Below, in pieces: positions 13,901-24,900 of a stretch of 64,000 nt of DNA. Under the pieces are notes generated by a model. The model was given only the letters and a program-made list of their open reading frames with translations. It had not been told where the DNA came from and did not search any database. Origin of the DNA: Pelodera strongyloides (lineage: Eukaryota > Nematoda > Chromadorea > Rhabditida > Rhabditidae); contig JAANDG010000214.1 of assembly GCA_036852015.1 (NCBI GenBank), positions 155,130-219,129 on the forward strand, written 5' to 3'. The position numbers and the translations under genes were made by a program. Within the stretch, counting starts at the first letter, position 1, and the number at the start of each line of letters is the position of its first letter.

Positions 13901-15185
13901 TTTTAGCAACGTTTCCTTGGTGGAGCATGTGTGGCCCAATATTGTTCTATGTACCATTTGCAGTGTCGTCGTGACCTCTGGGATCATCTCAACCAAATCC
14001 GAGCCGCGGAAAAAGCAACAATGATGCTCACTTCACATGCAATGGAGGAATGTGAAGCATTGTGTTCCAGGATTGGAATTCTCAATAAAGGAGTAATGGT
14101 TGCGATTGGAAGTGCGCAGTACCTAAAGTCAAAGTGAGTAATCGAACTACGTTGCACTTTAGTAAAACTGCGCTGTTGCGTCGCGCACATAAAGCAAAAA
14201 GTCAGGGTGCGAAAAACTGTTGTGTCTACTGCCCATGTCTACCAGCCTCACTCTGTCTACCAGCCTCACTCTGTCTACCAGCCTCACTCTGTCTACCAGC
14301 CTCACTCTGTCTACCAGCCTCACTCTGTCTACCAGCCTCACTCTGTCTACCAGCCTCACTCTGTCTACCAGCCTCACTCTGTCTACCAGCCTCACTCTGT
14401 CTACCAGAACATGGTTTTTCGAGGTTTCGGCATAATGTTCCCATTCACGAGAACTTTATTCTATCTGGGTGGAGGTTCTTTTAATTTATGAAAATACTCA
14501 TCTCGCTTTAGATATGGTGGCAGCTTCAAGATGCTGATCGTCTTGAAAACTCCCGAAAAGCGTCAAGCTGCTCTCGATGATGTGAAGAAGACTTTTCCAT
14601 CATCAGAATTGCTCACCATAAGTCAGACATCTCTCCATTTGTTTTGGAAGGTATGTGTTTGCTCTACTTCAAAATGCATGGTAGTTCAGTTGTGTTACAT
14701 TGGTGTAGTACAGTATTGCTTTTCATCATACAATATGGTGCGCATGCATACAAATCCGAGTAAAAACAGAAATTGACAAAAACAACCCAATCATAACCAG
14801 AATAAAAATAAAATAAAAAACAATTATTTTTTAGGTCGAGAAGAGTGACTGCGAAAGTTGGGCTCTTGTTTGGCGAAAGGGGAGCGATCTTGCTATAGGC
14901 GTAGACGCAAAAACCTTCTGCGTGACGCAAGCATCCCTAGAAGAAGCCTTTATTCGAGTTATCAATGAAAGCGCCAACGCTACAGGAACCGGGTCTGGTG
15001 CCGCTTCTGGTACCGCTACGGGCAGCGGTACAGCCACCGGTTCAGGATCTACCTCCCGCTCCAACGAGGGAGGTCAACAACGTCAACAGTACCCACCCCA
15101 GCAACCACCACAATACCCGCATCCATACCCTGGTGCTCCTCCCCCTTACTCCCCCCAAATCAGTACCCTGGGGTACCAGTATTAG
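878..15185 (+). CDS. ABCA-family ATP-binding cassette transporter, 5'-partial, 38 exons
   Basis: Full ABC transporter of the ABCA (ABC1) type, which uses ATP to move lipids across membranes. Exons, all joined in phase: 878-951, 1663-1807, 2043-2208, 2468-2614, 2963-3129, 3325-3496, 3673-3707, 3957-4150, 4672-4744, 4931-5002, 5179-5267, 5535-5651, 5745-5823, 5980-6033, 6170-6238, 6407-6486, 7106-7189, 7447-7598, 7993-8114, 8183-8224, 8328-8400, 8518-8622, 8821-8894, 9123-9224, 9649-9785, 10002-10086, 10275-10355, 11008-11089, 11366-11484, 11683-11751, 12119-12157, 12299-12389, 12565-12668, 12972-13144, 13516-13612, 13964-14133, 14512-14650, 14835-15185. Order is half of TMD1, NBD1, TMD2, NBD2, tail. 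The N-terminus and first extracellular loop lie upstream of the window. Exons 1, 16 and 20 have the least certain edges (weak acceptor at 6406, assumed donor at 8225). No frameshift or internal stop was needed, so the gene looks functional. Confidence 0.93.
1129..1299. mobile_element. MITE family A copy in ABCA intron 1
   Basis: CGAAATACCGGCGGG... at the left and AATCCGGTATTTCCC at the right, inverted, with the family core CACCAGCATTCTTATGCA. Confidence 0.75.
3325..6486 (+). other. ABCA gene, nucleotide-binding domain 1 and regulatory segment
   Basis: Exons 6-16. Visible motifs in order: strand [10 protein letters not shown], Walker [10 protein letters not shown] (exon 8), Q-loop [11 protein letters not shown] signature LSGGQKRK (exon 10), Walker B with D-loop [12 protein letters not shown] (exon 11), and H-loop [15 protein letters not shown] (exon 12). 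Every catalytic residue expected for ATP hydrolysis is present. The last exon ends SLESVFFR and joins VGE in the next, the hallmark SxEEVFLKVGE-like junction of ABCA regulatory domains. The intron after exon 9 carries a long CT microsatellite next to its 5' end. Confidence 0.92.
4798..4898. repeat. CT microsatellite in ABCA intron 9
   Basis: About 100 bp of CTCT with scattered G and C interruptions, 54 nt after the exon 9 donor and 33 nt before the exon 10 acceptor. Confidence 0.95.
6600..6956. mobile_element. MITE family C copy, left end lost
   Basis: Right end GTGACTGCGATCCT followed by TTAA (6957-6960); the interior has CTGCAGTGTTA and CACTGCAGGG as in 24132-24574. The left terminus was not found, so the start is approximate. 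Confidence 0.6.
7572..7693 (+). repeat. 61-bp tandem duplication spanning the exon 18 donor
   Basis: Two copies of a 61-bp unit (starts at 7572 and 7633). The unit contains the last 27 nt of ABCA exon 18, its donor and intron sequence, so a second donor-like site lies in the intron. Reading through the first donor meets TAA, so only the first is usable for a full protein. Confidence 0.85.
9249..9306 (+). repeat. Short tandem TTCGGACCCCTA repeats
   Basis: Three imperfect copies of TTCGGACCCCTA spaced 20-24 nt apart in the ABCA intron after exon 24, followed by a CGG-rich patch. Confidence 0.6.
10690..10940. repeat. GC-rich minisatellite in ABCA intron 27
   Basis: Irregular repeats of GGACACCGCATG, GTAGGCGGGCACCGCAC and, inverted, GCGGACATG. 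The block contains self-complementary arms (GCGGTGTCCATGCGGACACC) and is far more GC-rich than its surroundings. Confidence 0.85.
11778..11820. repeat. CT microsatellite in ABCA intron 30
   Basis: About 40 bp of CTCTCT, shortly after the exon 30 donor. Confidence 0.9.
13201..13460 (+). mobile_element. tRNA-derived SINE-like element in ABCA intron 34
   Basis: The head resembles a tRNA: A-box-like TGGTCCAGTGG at about 13210 and B-box-like GAGTTCGATTCC at about 13250, 40 nt apart. It is followed by a GC-rich body and an AT-rich tail with AATAAATC at 13442. No acceptor stem pairs cleanly, so it is not a functional tRNA. Confidence 0.55.
13859..13905 (+). other. Isolated B-box-like sequence
   Basis: GGTTCGAGTCC matches the RNA polymerase III B box exactly, inside the ABCA intron after exon 35. 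No convincing A box precedes it; possibly a decayed SINE head. Confidence 0.3.
14234..14407 (+). repeat. 18-bp minisatellite in ABCA intron 36
   Basis: Nearly ten perfect copies of CTGTCTACCAGCCTCACT. The near-absence of mutations implies recent expansion. The intron lies between exons 14133 and 14512. Confidence 0.95.
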
Positions 15186-15418
15186 TACCATATTCCCCAC
15201 CCATGCAATATTCGAATTCACCAAATGGGTACCCACCCTCTCCCAACCAAATTCAATTTCAACGTCGTTAATAGATCCCCAATTAATTTTTTTCATGTAA
15301 CTTTTCTGCCTCTTCGCTGATTTTCCCCCCATGAAATACAGTATCCTTTAAAAGAAACTGACACAAAGACAAGACAATACAATGGACTTTTTTGTATTAA
15401 TCTTTTCGGTACACGTTA

Positions 15419-15424
15419 AATAAA
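15419..15424 (+). terminator. Polyadenylation signal of the ABCA gene
   Basis: AATAAA about 235 nt after the ABCA stop codon. It is the first perfect hexamer downstream, so it is a plausible poly(A) signal; no cleavage site can be proven. Confidence 0.45.
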
Positions 15425-16080
15425 ATCTTAAACTAAAATAGTGAAAGAGCTGAAACAATTTGTTTATCCACACAATATGCAATGTACAATATTTACAAAC
15501 GATGACTTCTTACATACACAAGTGTTTTCAATTCAATGTAGTCAAAATCAATACAAACGGCAACAATAAAACGTGCCAGCTGCGAGATCCAAATATTAAA
15601 AAAAACCTATTAAAAAAAACTATTCGGCAAATCAAATATTCCCTTCCATTTTCCCTCAATCATATGAACGATGTTGCAGTATAACAAAAAAAATTAGCAA
15701 CAACCAAATGGGAAAAGGTCTTATTATAAGTCTTCCAACATTCAACGTATTCAAATCATGGAAAATCTCTCATTACTTACTATTTCTATTTATGTTCGTG
15801 CAAATCAAATACGGTAGCTAACGGATTATTTTTTTTGTGGGAAAATACGGCAGCTAACAGGTTCAAAATTCATACTAATAGGGATATGTACATAAGTGTA
15901 ACGTATCTTATGTCAAGGGGTTTATTTGCAAATTCACTTTAGTAATTCTCTGGAATGTTCTGTCTTATGAAAAGCAGTGTTTACAACTGTACTATATAGA
16001 TCACTACATTTTATGTTATGAAACAAATATTAAATCTCTTAAAACACGTGCACCTGGCAACACTACTCAAAAATAAACTG
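15425..16080. other. Intergenic, nothing recognisable
   Basis: AT-rich sequence between the ABCA poly(A) signal and the SDR 3' end. No coding or RNA feature seen. Confidence 0.5.
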
Positions 16081-16084
16081 ATTG

Positions 16085-16220
16085 AATTTGGTGACTGATT
16101 ACGGACCATTTGGTGACCAGTTAGGGGCGGTTATCGATGTAACTTGGTCAACACATGGTCACCAAATGGGCTGGCCCACGAAAAAACCAGTTAACCGTCA
16201 CCGAATGGGTTCACCCACTT
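16085..16220. repeat. Dispersed repeat with inverted CCATTTGGTGACC cores, copy 1
   Basis: CCATTTGGTGACC at about 16107 and GGTCACCAAATGG at about 16156 form an inverted pair; a further CACCGAATGGG follows. A related copy lies at 51205-51420. Confidence 0.6.
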
Positions 16221-16230
16221 CCTATGGACT

Positions 16231-19200
16231 TTACAAATATTGTCTGCACAATTCTTTGGCAGCTTGCCAGAGTCTTTCTTGCTGTCGTTCGTCGGTTGCA
16301 TCAGCACTCGATCTGAATAGATATCCACAATAGAACAATTAAATTAGTATTGCTGATCTCCAATACGAAGCGGCGAGCTTACGGCAACCAAACTTAATCG
16401 ATGTGCTACATCCTACATCAGTTCAAAATATCGTCATTGCCGTTTTTACACCACTTTCCAACAAACTTTTACGAGTTCTTTTTTTGTAGTAATGCACTAC
16501 CGTATTGCGTACACACACGACACACGGACCACGTGGAATGAATGACTTCTGATAATGTCTACTTGTGAATATTGAGACAGTCTTCGTGGAACAGTAACCC
16601 ATGACTACGAACTGCAAAGGTCGTGTCATGTGGTGTCACTACATACCGTATCTGTTTTCCATAAGTGTCCAAATACTTTCCGGAAAGATTGTCAAAACCA
16701 GGAGACTCGATGAATTGAACCAGATTTGTGGCCGTCCTTCCCATTGAGAAGACGGACTCGGAAGTGGAAAGAGCGGAAGCGGAACGACTGAAATAAACCA
16801 AAGAACTATTAAAATTATGTATAAAAAGAAGATGTATGTAGCCAGGTGCGGCGGCAAAAAAACATTCCCTCTAAAAAGATCCGCAAATGGCACGCGGTAG
16901 TTCTGTAATGTTTGCTGGATACCTGTATTGAATATGTAATTATGTAATGTCATTTGCGCACCAAAGAAGGGAAAATTTAGTGCATGGGAAGATACTTGGG
17001 AAGATCGTCTGGCAAATAACGATACATTAAACTTAAACGATTAAACTTCACTTCACAGTGCACGACTCGGAATCTTGGTGATTTGTATTTGGAAAGGAAA
17101 ATTGACGAAAATAAGCTCACCTCTTGCAATTATTGTTTTGTTCCCGTTTATCGCGTCCGGAATCGATAACATTCACTGAGACCTGAAGTTTTGACTTAAA
17201 TTTACCGTAAGTTTCCGTAAAATATAACGGAAACCATTACCATCCGAGTGATGTAAGTGAAGTCAAGACCACTGCGAATTCCAATGTCTGCTTTTGATAA
17301 TAAACACCAGGAATTTTTCTTTGTCTGTACTCTTTCGCATACTATACTCCATCACAATTTCCAGGAGCTTCAGTCTTCAGTGTTACACCTCCCTTGAAAA
17401 TTCGACGCCTACCCTCTTCCCGCTCAGTGCCATTCTTCTGTGTAATGCAAATGCCATCATATGGCACATTAGTTTGGTCCTCGAAAATTGCATATATTTC
17501 TCGTATTCATTTGTTGCTTGCATGTCAAACCAGTCAATCGATGTCCTGAAGTTAATCATCTTTTGATTAGTAAATAATACAATAAATCTCACCCTTATGA
17601 TATAAGTACGGATATCAGCGAGCTCGTTGAGAGTTTCCGATAAACATGATACTTTGAGAAGCTCAGTTCTTACGAAACTCCTAACAGTGGAAAAATAATG
17701 TGGGAATTCCAGGAAAATGAGGCGCAATAGTTGTGCCAGAAGTGCGCCATAGATGCGCGAGCTAGCTCTGTTCCCAGTCGAGCACTGCAAGAGCGTCGCC
17801 GAACTGATTTTACTTATTTAGTCATATTTTTATTAAAATCAACCAACCAACTATGAAGTGAACTTCCAATCACAATAATTCTTGATGGAATATTCTGCTC
17901 CAAAATTCCGAGAAGTCGATTACAAAGAATGAAGTGTGAAAGAAAATTGACCTAAAATAAAGTTGACAAAGTTAATCTTGTTGTGAACGTAATTCCATTC
18001 ATTGGGCTAAACAATAACCTGAAACACTAAGTCATATGGATCCAACTTTTTTTATTCTTTTAAATATCCCCGTTTTTGGACAATTTGCGCACACACAAAT
18101 TATGATTATGGCTCTCTATTTTGTTCAACCTCTCAAACCTGAGTTAACCAAACTACCAAAGGCTTGTTCCATGCATATATAGCATAACTGTTCGGAATTC
18201 CTTTCCATAAATATTTTTTATTTACCTCTTTTACCTATTCTCCTTTCCTATGTCTATTTCCTGTATTGTATGCCGGCCACTTCCCCTTTCGTCCTCAATA
18301 TTCACCAAACGAGAGAACATATTTCATTGTTCCTGCTCCCAGTGTCCAAATGCATAAATTCCCCCATGGGACGACAATTTTTAGAAGTGTTTTTGCGTCA
18401 GTTAGGGGCAGAAATGAACGTCAGAGAAGTAGAAGAACTAGAGGTTCACTTGCAAATTAACATCACTCAAAGTGTTCTTTTTCGAACTGAATTGAAACCA
18501 ATTTAGAGAAATTGAGCTGATAAACAAGGAGATTAAGGAGGAATATGGGGGAATGAAATTGAAAAAAGAGCTTGCCAGGTTAAAAAAATGAATATAGTTT
18601 AGTGAAGTGTTACAAACATATTAAACAATTATATTATATCAATTATGTAAATAGCGCAATAAATCCGTGTCTAGTTGTTGAGAAATAATGACAAAAGGAT
18701 GGAACTGAACACATTTTTGTACAATCAATTATGAATATTTTTTTTTAAATGGGGATAGTTTATTGCTTCTCTCTAACTAAGTTTTGACATATAGAGTGAT
18801 TTTCAAGCAATTGAACAATGAGATAAAAAAAATAGAACTAATTGTAAGTAATTTTAAGCTTAATCTACCTGAAACGTTAGTTCCAATCCATCGGTTGTTT
18901 CATGCCTTCTTGGTTGTAATACTCCAGCATTACAAAGTAGAACATTTATGGAGGGGAAGCGCATTTGAACTTCGTTGGCCATCCGTGAAACCTAAAAGAA
19001 AAACTTACACTTATGCGTTTGGGAACGTATGCCGAACGCTGTATGGGTTATGCAATTTTATTTCTGATTATATTAATTTAATACAACATATGGATGGCAT
19101 TGCTAAGGATTCGTTTCAAAAACCGGCCGTTGTATCGCTGTACCTTTGGAGCCTCTCTTTAATTTCCGTCTTTCAAAATTCCCATTTATCAACAAACTTA

Positions 19201-19427
19201 TTAAAAAATGATGAAACAAACGTGATGAAAGCTCACTGTATTATAAAACGTGGCCATTGTATTCCAAAAAAATTAAGAATAATGAATATTTTCGCTAACC
19301 TCTCTCATCGAAGACAGGTCAGCCACAATGAAATCCACGTTATCATTGTTGCCCGTGTCGTTGACTATATCAGTAACCACTTTATCACACTTCTCCTTGC
19401 TTCGGCCGTGTATAATCACAAAATTAT
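16231..19427 (-). pseudogene. Short-chain dehydrogenase/reductase (retinol-dehydrogenase-like), probably decayed
   Basis: Readable exons from 5' to 3': 19300-19427, 18869-18991, 17413-17545, 17121-17182, 16647-16787 and 16231-16312 (stop at 16231). SDR hallmarks: VIIHGRSKEKC (second beta strand and cofactor-specificity Arg), FIVADLSSMRE, VLLCNAGVL (the NAG motif), SVNVIDSG after beta 6, LSGKYL, and a C-terminus with ERLWQAAKELC as in RDH11/WWOX-like enzymes. Defects: the YxxxK site reads FSRTK (Phe for the catalytic Tyr, codon TTT). The exon expected between 18868 and 17546, which should hold the catalytic Ser, reads only in alternating frames around 18290-18440. The glycine-rich nucleotide loop was not found intact; a fragment FLITGSTA lies near 20260. 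Flanking exons keep good splice sites, so decay would be recent. A non-enzymatic SDR or assembly error remains possible. Confidence 0.65.
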
Positions 19428-20044
19428 CTGAATTTTATAAATTTGAAAACGAATTAATTAACCACTGAATAAAAAATGATGGTCTTGCTGAGCCTCAAAC
19501 TATTATCGAAGCTATTTTGAAGCTATGACATTATATCATAAGACTGCCAATTTTTGATAAACAAGGAAATGTAAATAAGATTTTCTTATTTTAACAATAC
19601 CAGCTGTGCCATTTACGTTACCAAAACAAATGTTTATCATTTGACATTTCGATAGCGTTGATTAATGTGAAAATTTTCCTTTTTCATTGAAATTGAATAC
19701 TTCAAGTGTCAAATTTCACACTCAACAAGTGAATATTTCTTTCAAAAAGCTTTTGAGTCATGACAAGAAAAAGAAAAGAGAGAAAGAGGACGAAATATGA
19801 ACTCTTACAGTTTAATTAATAATAATAATAATAATATAATAATAATAATATTTATAACATCAAGAAGATGCATTTGAAAAAAAATAAACAGACCAACTTG
19901 AAAATAGACAAACTAACTGGCAATCAGGAAAGTGATACGAAAAGTATGACGAATAATTTTTATAGCGACATTATTTATTGAAATATACCAATATCAATAT
20001 ACCTAAAGCAAATGGTTACACTATTTGAGATAATAATTACTTAA

Positions 20045-20210
20045 AGCGAAATACCGGCCAGTTTTTGAAACGCATCGAGTACATCAGCATTCTTATGCAG
20101 CATATGCAAAGGACATAAATTTGAATAAAAAATCGGGCAAAGCCGAGCAATTATAAAGTCCGTAATTCAGTAGCCCTCGATGCGTTTCAAAAACCGACCG
20201 GTATTTCGTA
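20045..20210. mobile_element. MITE family A copy
   Basis: TTAA at 20041-20044, left end AGCGAAATACCGGCC, right end GACCGGTATTTCGT; the right TTAA is mutated. About 166 bp. Confidence 0.85.
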
Positions 20211-20581
20211 AAAAAGCGTAATAAATAAGTACCGAGTGTTGGCAGGTGTCTAATCTTGGCCGTGGAGCCAGTTATCAGAAATTGTCGTTTATATGGTAGG
20301 ATGCTGGGGATTTTGCTTTTCTATCGAATTTCCAAAACAAACAAGATGGAGAGAGGGAGAGAGAGAGAGAGAGAGATAGAGAGAGAGAGGGAAAGTTTCG
20401 AGGTATCTCTGAACTTTTGCAAATAATTAAACAACAAAGTCTCAACATAAAGACATGTTATGTAAGGAACACAGAGAGAGACATATATGAAGAGTACCAT
20501 TAGAAAAGTTTTTTCCCAAGTTTCATAAATAATAACCGGGCTGAGAGACCCACAATATGAAATGCATATGAAAGGGATGGA

Positions 20582-20694
20582 ACGAAAGAGGGAGAGAGAG
20601 AGGAGAGAGATTGACAGGGAGAGGGAGGGAGAGAGAGAGAGACAGAGGGAGAGAGAGAGGGAGGGGAGCCTGAGAGAGAGGAGCTTGAGAGAGA
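20582..20694. repeat. GA-rich microsatellite
   Basis: About 110 bp of GAGAGA with GGGA interruptions; a second short GA block lies at 20346-20393. Confidence 0.9.
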
Positions 20695-22833
20695 GGGCAT
20701 CGGGAATGACCACACCAATTGCTAGTAAAACAGCTGTGTCAAGTTTCAGAAATAGATACGTCAAAATATTGACGTTTAAGCAGTTATGCAAAACAATGCT
20801 ACAATAATGTGTTGAATATAAATAACAATATGGATACATTTCACAACAGGCATAAATTATATCGATAATTGACGCTGATGGCATACGGGAAACTAATTCT
20901 TTCGAATCCAACGTTGAAAATCAAAAGGCCCGTTTTGTTCGGAGGAAAGCAATAAAAACGCCTCCACTGCTCAAACGGCCTGGACAAAGAAAGAAGTCCA
21001 ATTATGCTAATTGCCGAGAGTCGAATAAAATTAATTGCTCTTTTTGGTTGGTTTGTTGGTTGGTGGTTGGTTTGGCAGCATATAAATGGTGCCTTCCAGA
21101 TTTTATATGTTTGTAAATATAAACCCTGATAAAGGCTTGGTGCAGACGGTATAAAGTATAAATCCATTTAGAAACGATTTAAAAAAATCCCCTAAATCCT
21201 GAACATCATGGAGTTGAGCAACCACAAAAAATTATATTCTATATTTATATTCGGTTGCCAGCTCTGACTATTCGTGAATAATGCTCGACTTCCGTTAAAA
21301 AGCCTAAAGGAACCCTATTCCGGAAGCATTATTGCACAGGAAAAAACTTGATTTATTTCACGGGAGAGCAAGCAAGCGTGATTCTTAACTTACAGAAAAC
21401 ATGTAAAAATTTGTTAAGTAAAGTTTGTTCACCGGGACTGTTCAAAAACACCTCTAAATTATTTGATACCCAGCCAATTCAAACAAAAAATCAACCAGGG
21501 TCGAAAGACAACGTTTCCAGAGCCGATTATACAGCTGCGCATTTTGATCAAGCTCTCGTTTACGGCTTACGGCTATGTTTTATTTTAACGTCGACTCGTG
21601 GTCAGCCAACAACCAAACAGAGTTTGGAGTTTTTACCTAAGCCTTTAAAAAATAAGCAAAAAAAAAGGATTGCTAAAGCTACAAAAATATATGTCAAAAC
21701 ACTTGCCTCTCTTATTGCTTTGCGAAAATATGAGGCAAATCCTATTCTTGTAAAGGTCTAATGTAATTATCATAACTGGAAGACCCTGAATGGATGTCTG
21801 AGAGGCAATTAACAAGAAATATTTTGAGAATTTTTGTGAGAAGAGAGCTACGCCATTGTGAAATGGAAGAAAAACACTTACTTATTTTCATAGAAAAATT
21901 GGCGTTTTTGTTCATTCGAAAAGGTAAAAGAACGGGAAACCTTTTAAATATTTCATCCTTTAATCTGCCAAATGGAATAGTTGTACGGCCGAACAACTTC
22001 AATGGATGTTATTATTTTATTATTCTTGGTGGTGTTTTTTGCTGAATTATGCATGTTTCGAGTTGACAAAGTGGTTTTGATTATATAGGCATGCATAAAC
22101 GCTGAAAAATGTTTAATATGACGCTAGAGTTCACAGTTATCATTAATTATACGTCAATATTCAAGTGGGCCAAGGAACTCGTAAGTTTCAAATTACACGT
22201 GAATACTGCTAACTTGCGTAAATCGACAGAAACTAATAATAATTAAACAGGCGGAGTGGCGGAGTGTGACACCGAAATCTGAATTTTCGAAGTCAAACTG
22301 CACAAAAAAAATCTGTGGAAAACTCTGAAAAAAAAATCTGAAAAAAAAAAGTTCGAAGTAGCGCTGTGATCTTTGTTTAACATTTTTTATGTGACAATGT
22401 GCAGAATTCGAACATAAAACATCTCCAACACCGATAAAAAGATAATGTTGTGTCGTTTAAGATTTGTTGCGCAGTATTCAGAGAGAAAGAAATAAGCAAA
22501 AGTACACAAGGCAGTAAGTTCTATGAGAATAAAGAAATAAAATAGATGATACTGCTATACTCTATACTGGCTATACATGTCTTTGCTGGTAAATATTGCA
22601 ATAAAGATTACGCGGCATAACATATCACCACAATAATGAAGTGATGACCGTCAGAAATATGAGAAATATTTATTTGAATTAGGATAGAATACATTAGTTT
22701 TCCGTACAGTGACCCTCATCCTTTTCCGGAAGAAGCTCGATTCTCAGCAGAAAACGTAAATTACATAAACGATGGACAAAAGTGAATTAAATGACGAGGA
22801 TTTTAAGAGAAGAAGCTTTTTAGGGAGCGAGAG

Positions 22834-22866
22834 GAGAAGAAGAGAGAGAGAGAGAGAGAGAGAGAT
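22834..22866. repeat. GA microsatellite
   Basis: About 30 bp of AGAGAG in a longer purine-rich stretch. Confidence 0.85.
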
Positions 22867-23769
22867 GAATGTGGAGAGAGGCATTGAGAGGAAGAGACAG
22901 ATTGACAGATTGAGAAGGAGAGAGAAAAGTAGCAACGTTGGAACTACCTTGGTATTACGTTAGACAAATAAAAGGGTACGTAGATTGCATAGAAATAGCA
23001 CATACCTCTTTTGACCTGAATCACGAAAGACAAGCGGTTTAATTTTCAGTCCAATGAACTTGAGTGTTTTATTTTGGTCGATTTAGTGTTAGTTTGGTTT
23101 TTGCATTTCACGTTAAAATGGACATTTGGCCAATCGGAAGTCTTTTTCAAAGGAAAAACGACAAATTCGGGAGAAAAAAGAGCCAAATATTCACGCAAGG
23201 CTTATTCTTTCTTGGTTGACTACGCAGTCACATAAAAGCGAACCATAAACAGCCAATGTTTATAACTTATTGGAGCTCGACAAAAAAATGGGCCCCTTTA
23301 TTGCCTTTATATTATAAGCCAGCATTTCAACAAATTCACAGAAAATGAAAAAAAAATCAGGGGAACTTTGAAAGCTTCACTTCACCACTGTCAATTGTCA
23401 ATCTTACAGTATCGTAAAATTCTAAATCATGCTCATGATAGTTTTACATCGAACAAATTATTTTTCGTCTGTAGATCATAGTAGAAAATATATGTATAAA
23501 GAAAAACAATTATATGTAAAAGCTAAAGAAGAAATCTTAGGCTCGTAACTTTATAATTTTGATATTAGTTCAATATTTACGGCTATAGCTAGTGGCAAAA
23601 TCCACCAGTTGAATAATCGTATGACTGACAGCTCGCCACATAAAATAAGACATTTTTTGATTTCAGCGTAGATAAAGCGTCTTCACACGAAAATATGAAT
23701 GCATAGATATTGTACTGACAAGCAAAAACAATAGGCTTCAAACTACAAACTACAATTTTAACATGAATT

Positions 23770-24110
23770 GTCTCAAAGATTTCCCAACTAAAGCGAGTCA
23801 GAAGCCATCTTCTGAGCCGACTTCCGATTCCGGAATGGGATTCAGAATCTCTCGTAGTCTTCTATGTCTGATCTCTCCTGGCTTGTGTTATCTCTTCTGC
23901 TCTCCAACGTCGGAATCTCCCTCGACGACATCGATCCCCTCCCCCATTGTGCGCCCAGTTAGAAGAAGAAGAATCGCCCGAGGAAAACAACGACAACCAA
24001 CAAGTGTTTTTGATTTCAGGAGAGGTCACTTTGAGTTTCTTGGCACTTGGCCAGAAAACGAAATGGGCTTCAGTCAGACTTGGGCACATCCTATATTGTA
24101 GCTCAGCATG
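23770..24110. other. GC-rich, coding-like island
   Basis: Stands out from AT-rich flanks. On the plus strand one frame starts MSDLSWLVLSLLLSNVGIS, signal-peptide-like, but stops after 32 codons. Another frame has an acidic run EEEESPEENND. No single gene model joins these, and no family is recognised. Confidence 0.25.
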
Positions 24111-24131
24111 TGGTGTGCAAATGAATATTAA

Positions 24132-24574
24132 AGGAACGCAGTCACGATATTTCCGCAATTTTTATTAAATTTTCATTAAATATAGGAAGTTATGACAAAA
24201 CATTCGATACCAATACCAATTTAAAGGAAAACAAACTCGGGGAGAGAATTCACTGAGAATGGGAGTTACTCGAAGTTACTCGACTACAATAGATACGCAA
24301 TTGTCCGGGCAAATGCTCATTATAATATAATAAATACCCTGCAGTGTTAGACAATTGTGATGTGCTGTCACTGCAGGGCATTCAATCTCGGCCGCAATCC
24401 GGGCAATTGCTTTCGTTCACAATATATTGTTATCCAGTAACTCCCATTCTCAGTGAGTTATCTCCCTGAGTTCGTTTCTCTTTAACTTCATATTGGTATC
24501 ATATTTTTCTTCACACCTTCCTATATTTAATGAAAATCAAATAGAAATGACAAATTTATCATGACTGCTTTCCT
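24132..24574. mobile_element. MITE family C copy, 443 bp
   Basis: TTAA at 24128-24131 and 24575-24578. Ends AGGAACGCAGTCA and TGACTGCTTTCCT inverted. The interior has CTGCAGTGTTA and CACTGCAGGG arms. Confidence 0.8.
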
Positions 24575-24900
24575 TTAAAGCGGTGTGCTTCGCGAAATAT
24601 GAATCCTACACTGGCAAAAAAATTCATATGTAGAGACTTCAAGGTACATGTCTTAGAGTGTCTAGTGCTCTAATGTGTTTCTACAAAAATGTCTTCAATC
24701 CATTAAAAAAAAACTCCAGAGCACATTGCACAATCGATCGTTAAATAAATACAATAATAAAGTATAAAAGTTTATTTTGATCACTGGCAACAATTTGTGT
24801 ACACGTAAGGTCGTATGGCATTTTGTGAAAAATCGAAAGCATGTCAAATTCAAGACACCCGCATAGTATAGTAATTCTGTGCAATTACTGAAAAAAAAAA

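Larger units (their letters stand above)
11683..15185 (+). other. ABCA gene, nucleotide-binding domain 2 and C-terminal tail
   Basis: Exons 30-38. Linker with [10 protein letters not shown] (ABCA pattern E-D-V-x-x-E-R), then Walker [10 protein letters not shown] (exons 32-33), Q-loop IGYCPQFD, signature SGGQKRR built across an intron, Walker [13 protein letters not shown]-loop [19 protein letters not shown], and [10 protein letters not shown] near the end. The tail is unusual: about 30 residues of Gly/Ser/Thr/Ala repeats, then a Gln/Pro/Tyr-rich stretch with a PPPY motif that could bind WW domains. Exon 34 ends at a GC donor (GC at 13145). Confidence 0.92.
19428..24120. other. Gene-poor stretch
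   Basis: Contains a MITE copy at 20045, GA microsatellites and a (TAA)n run near 19818. Frames at 21348-21761 and 21794-22045 are open for 137 and 83 codons but show no motif, and neither has clear splice context. A fragment FLITGSTA (minus, near 20260) could be the lost SDR nucleotide loop. Confidence 0.4.

Noticed and set aside
14134..14491. Open frames in all readings over 14207-14484
   Set aside because: Result of the 18-bp minisatellite inside an intron.
18784..19431. 215-codon open frame on the plus strand
   Set aside because: It lies opposite the SDR exons 18869-18991 and 19300-19427, which have motifs and splice sites; the plus-strand product has no recognisable feature.
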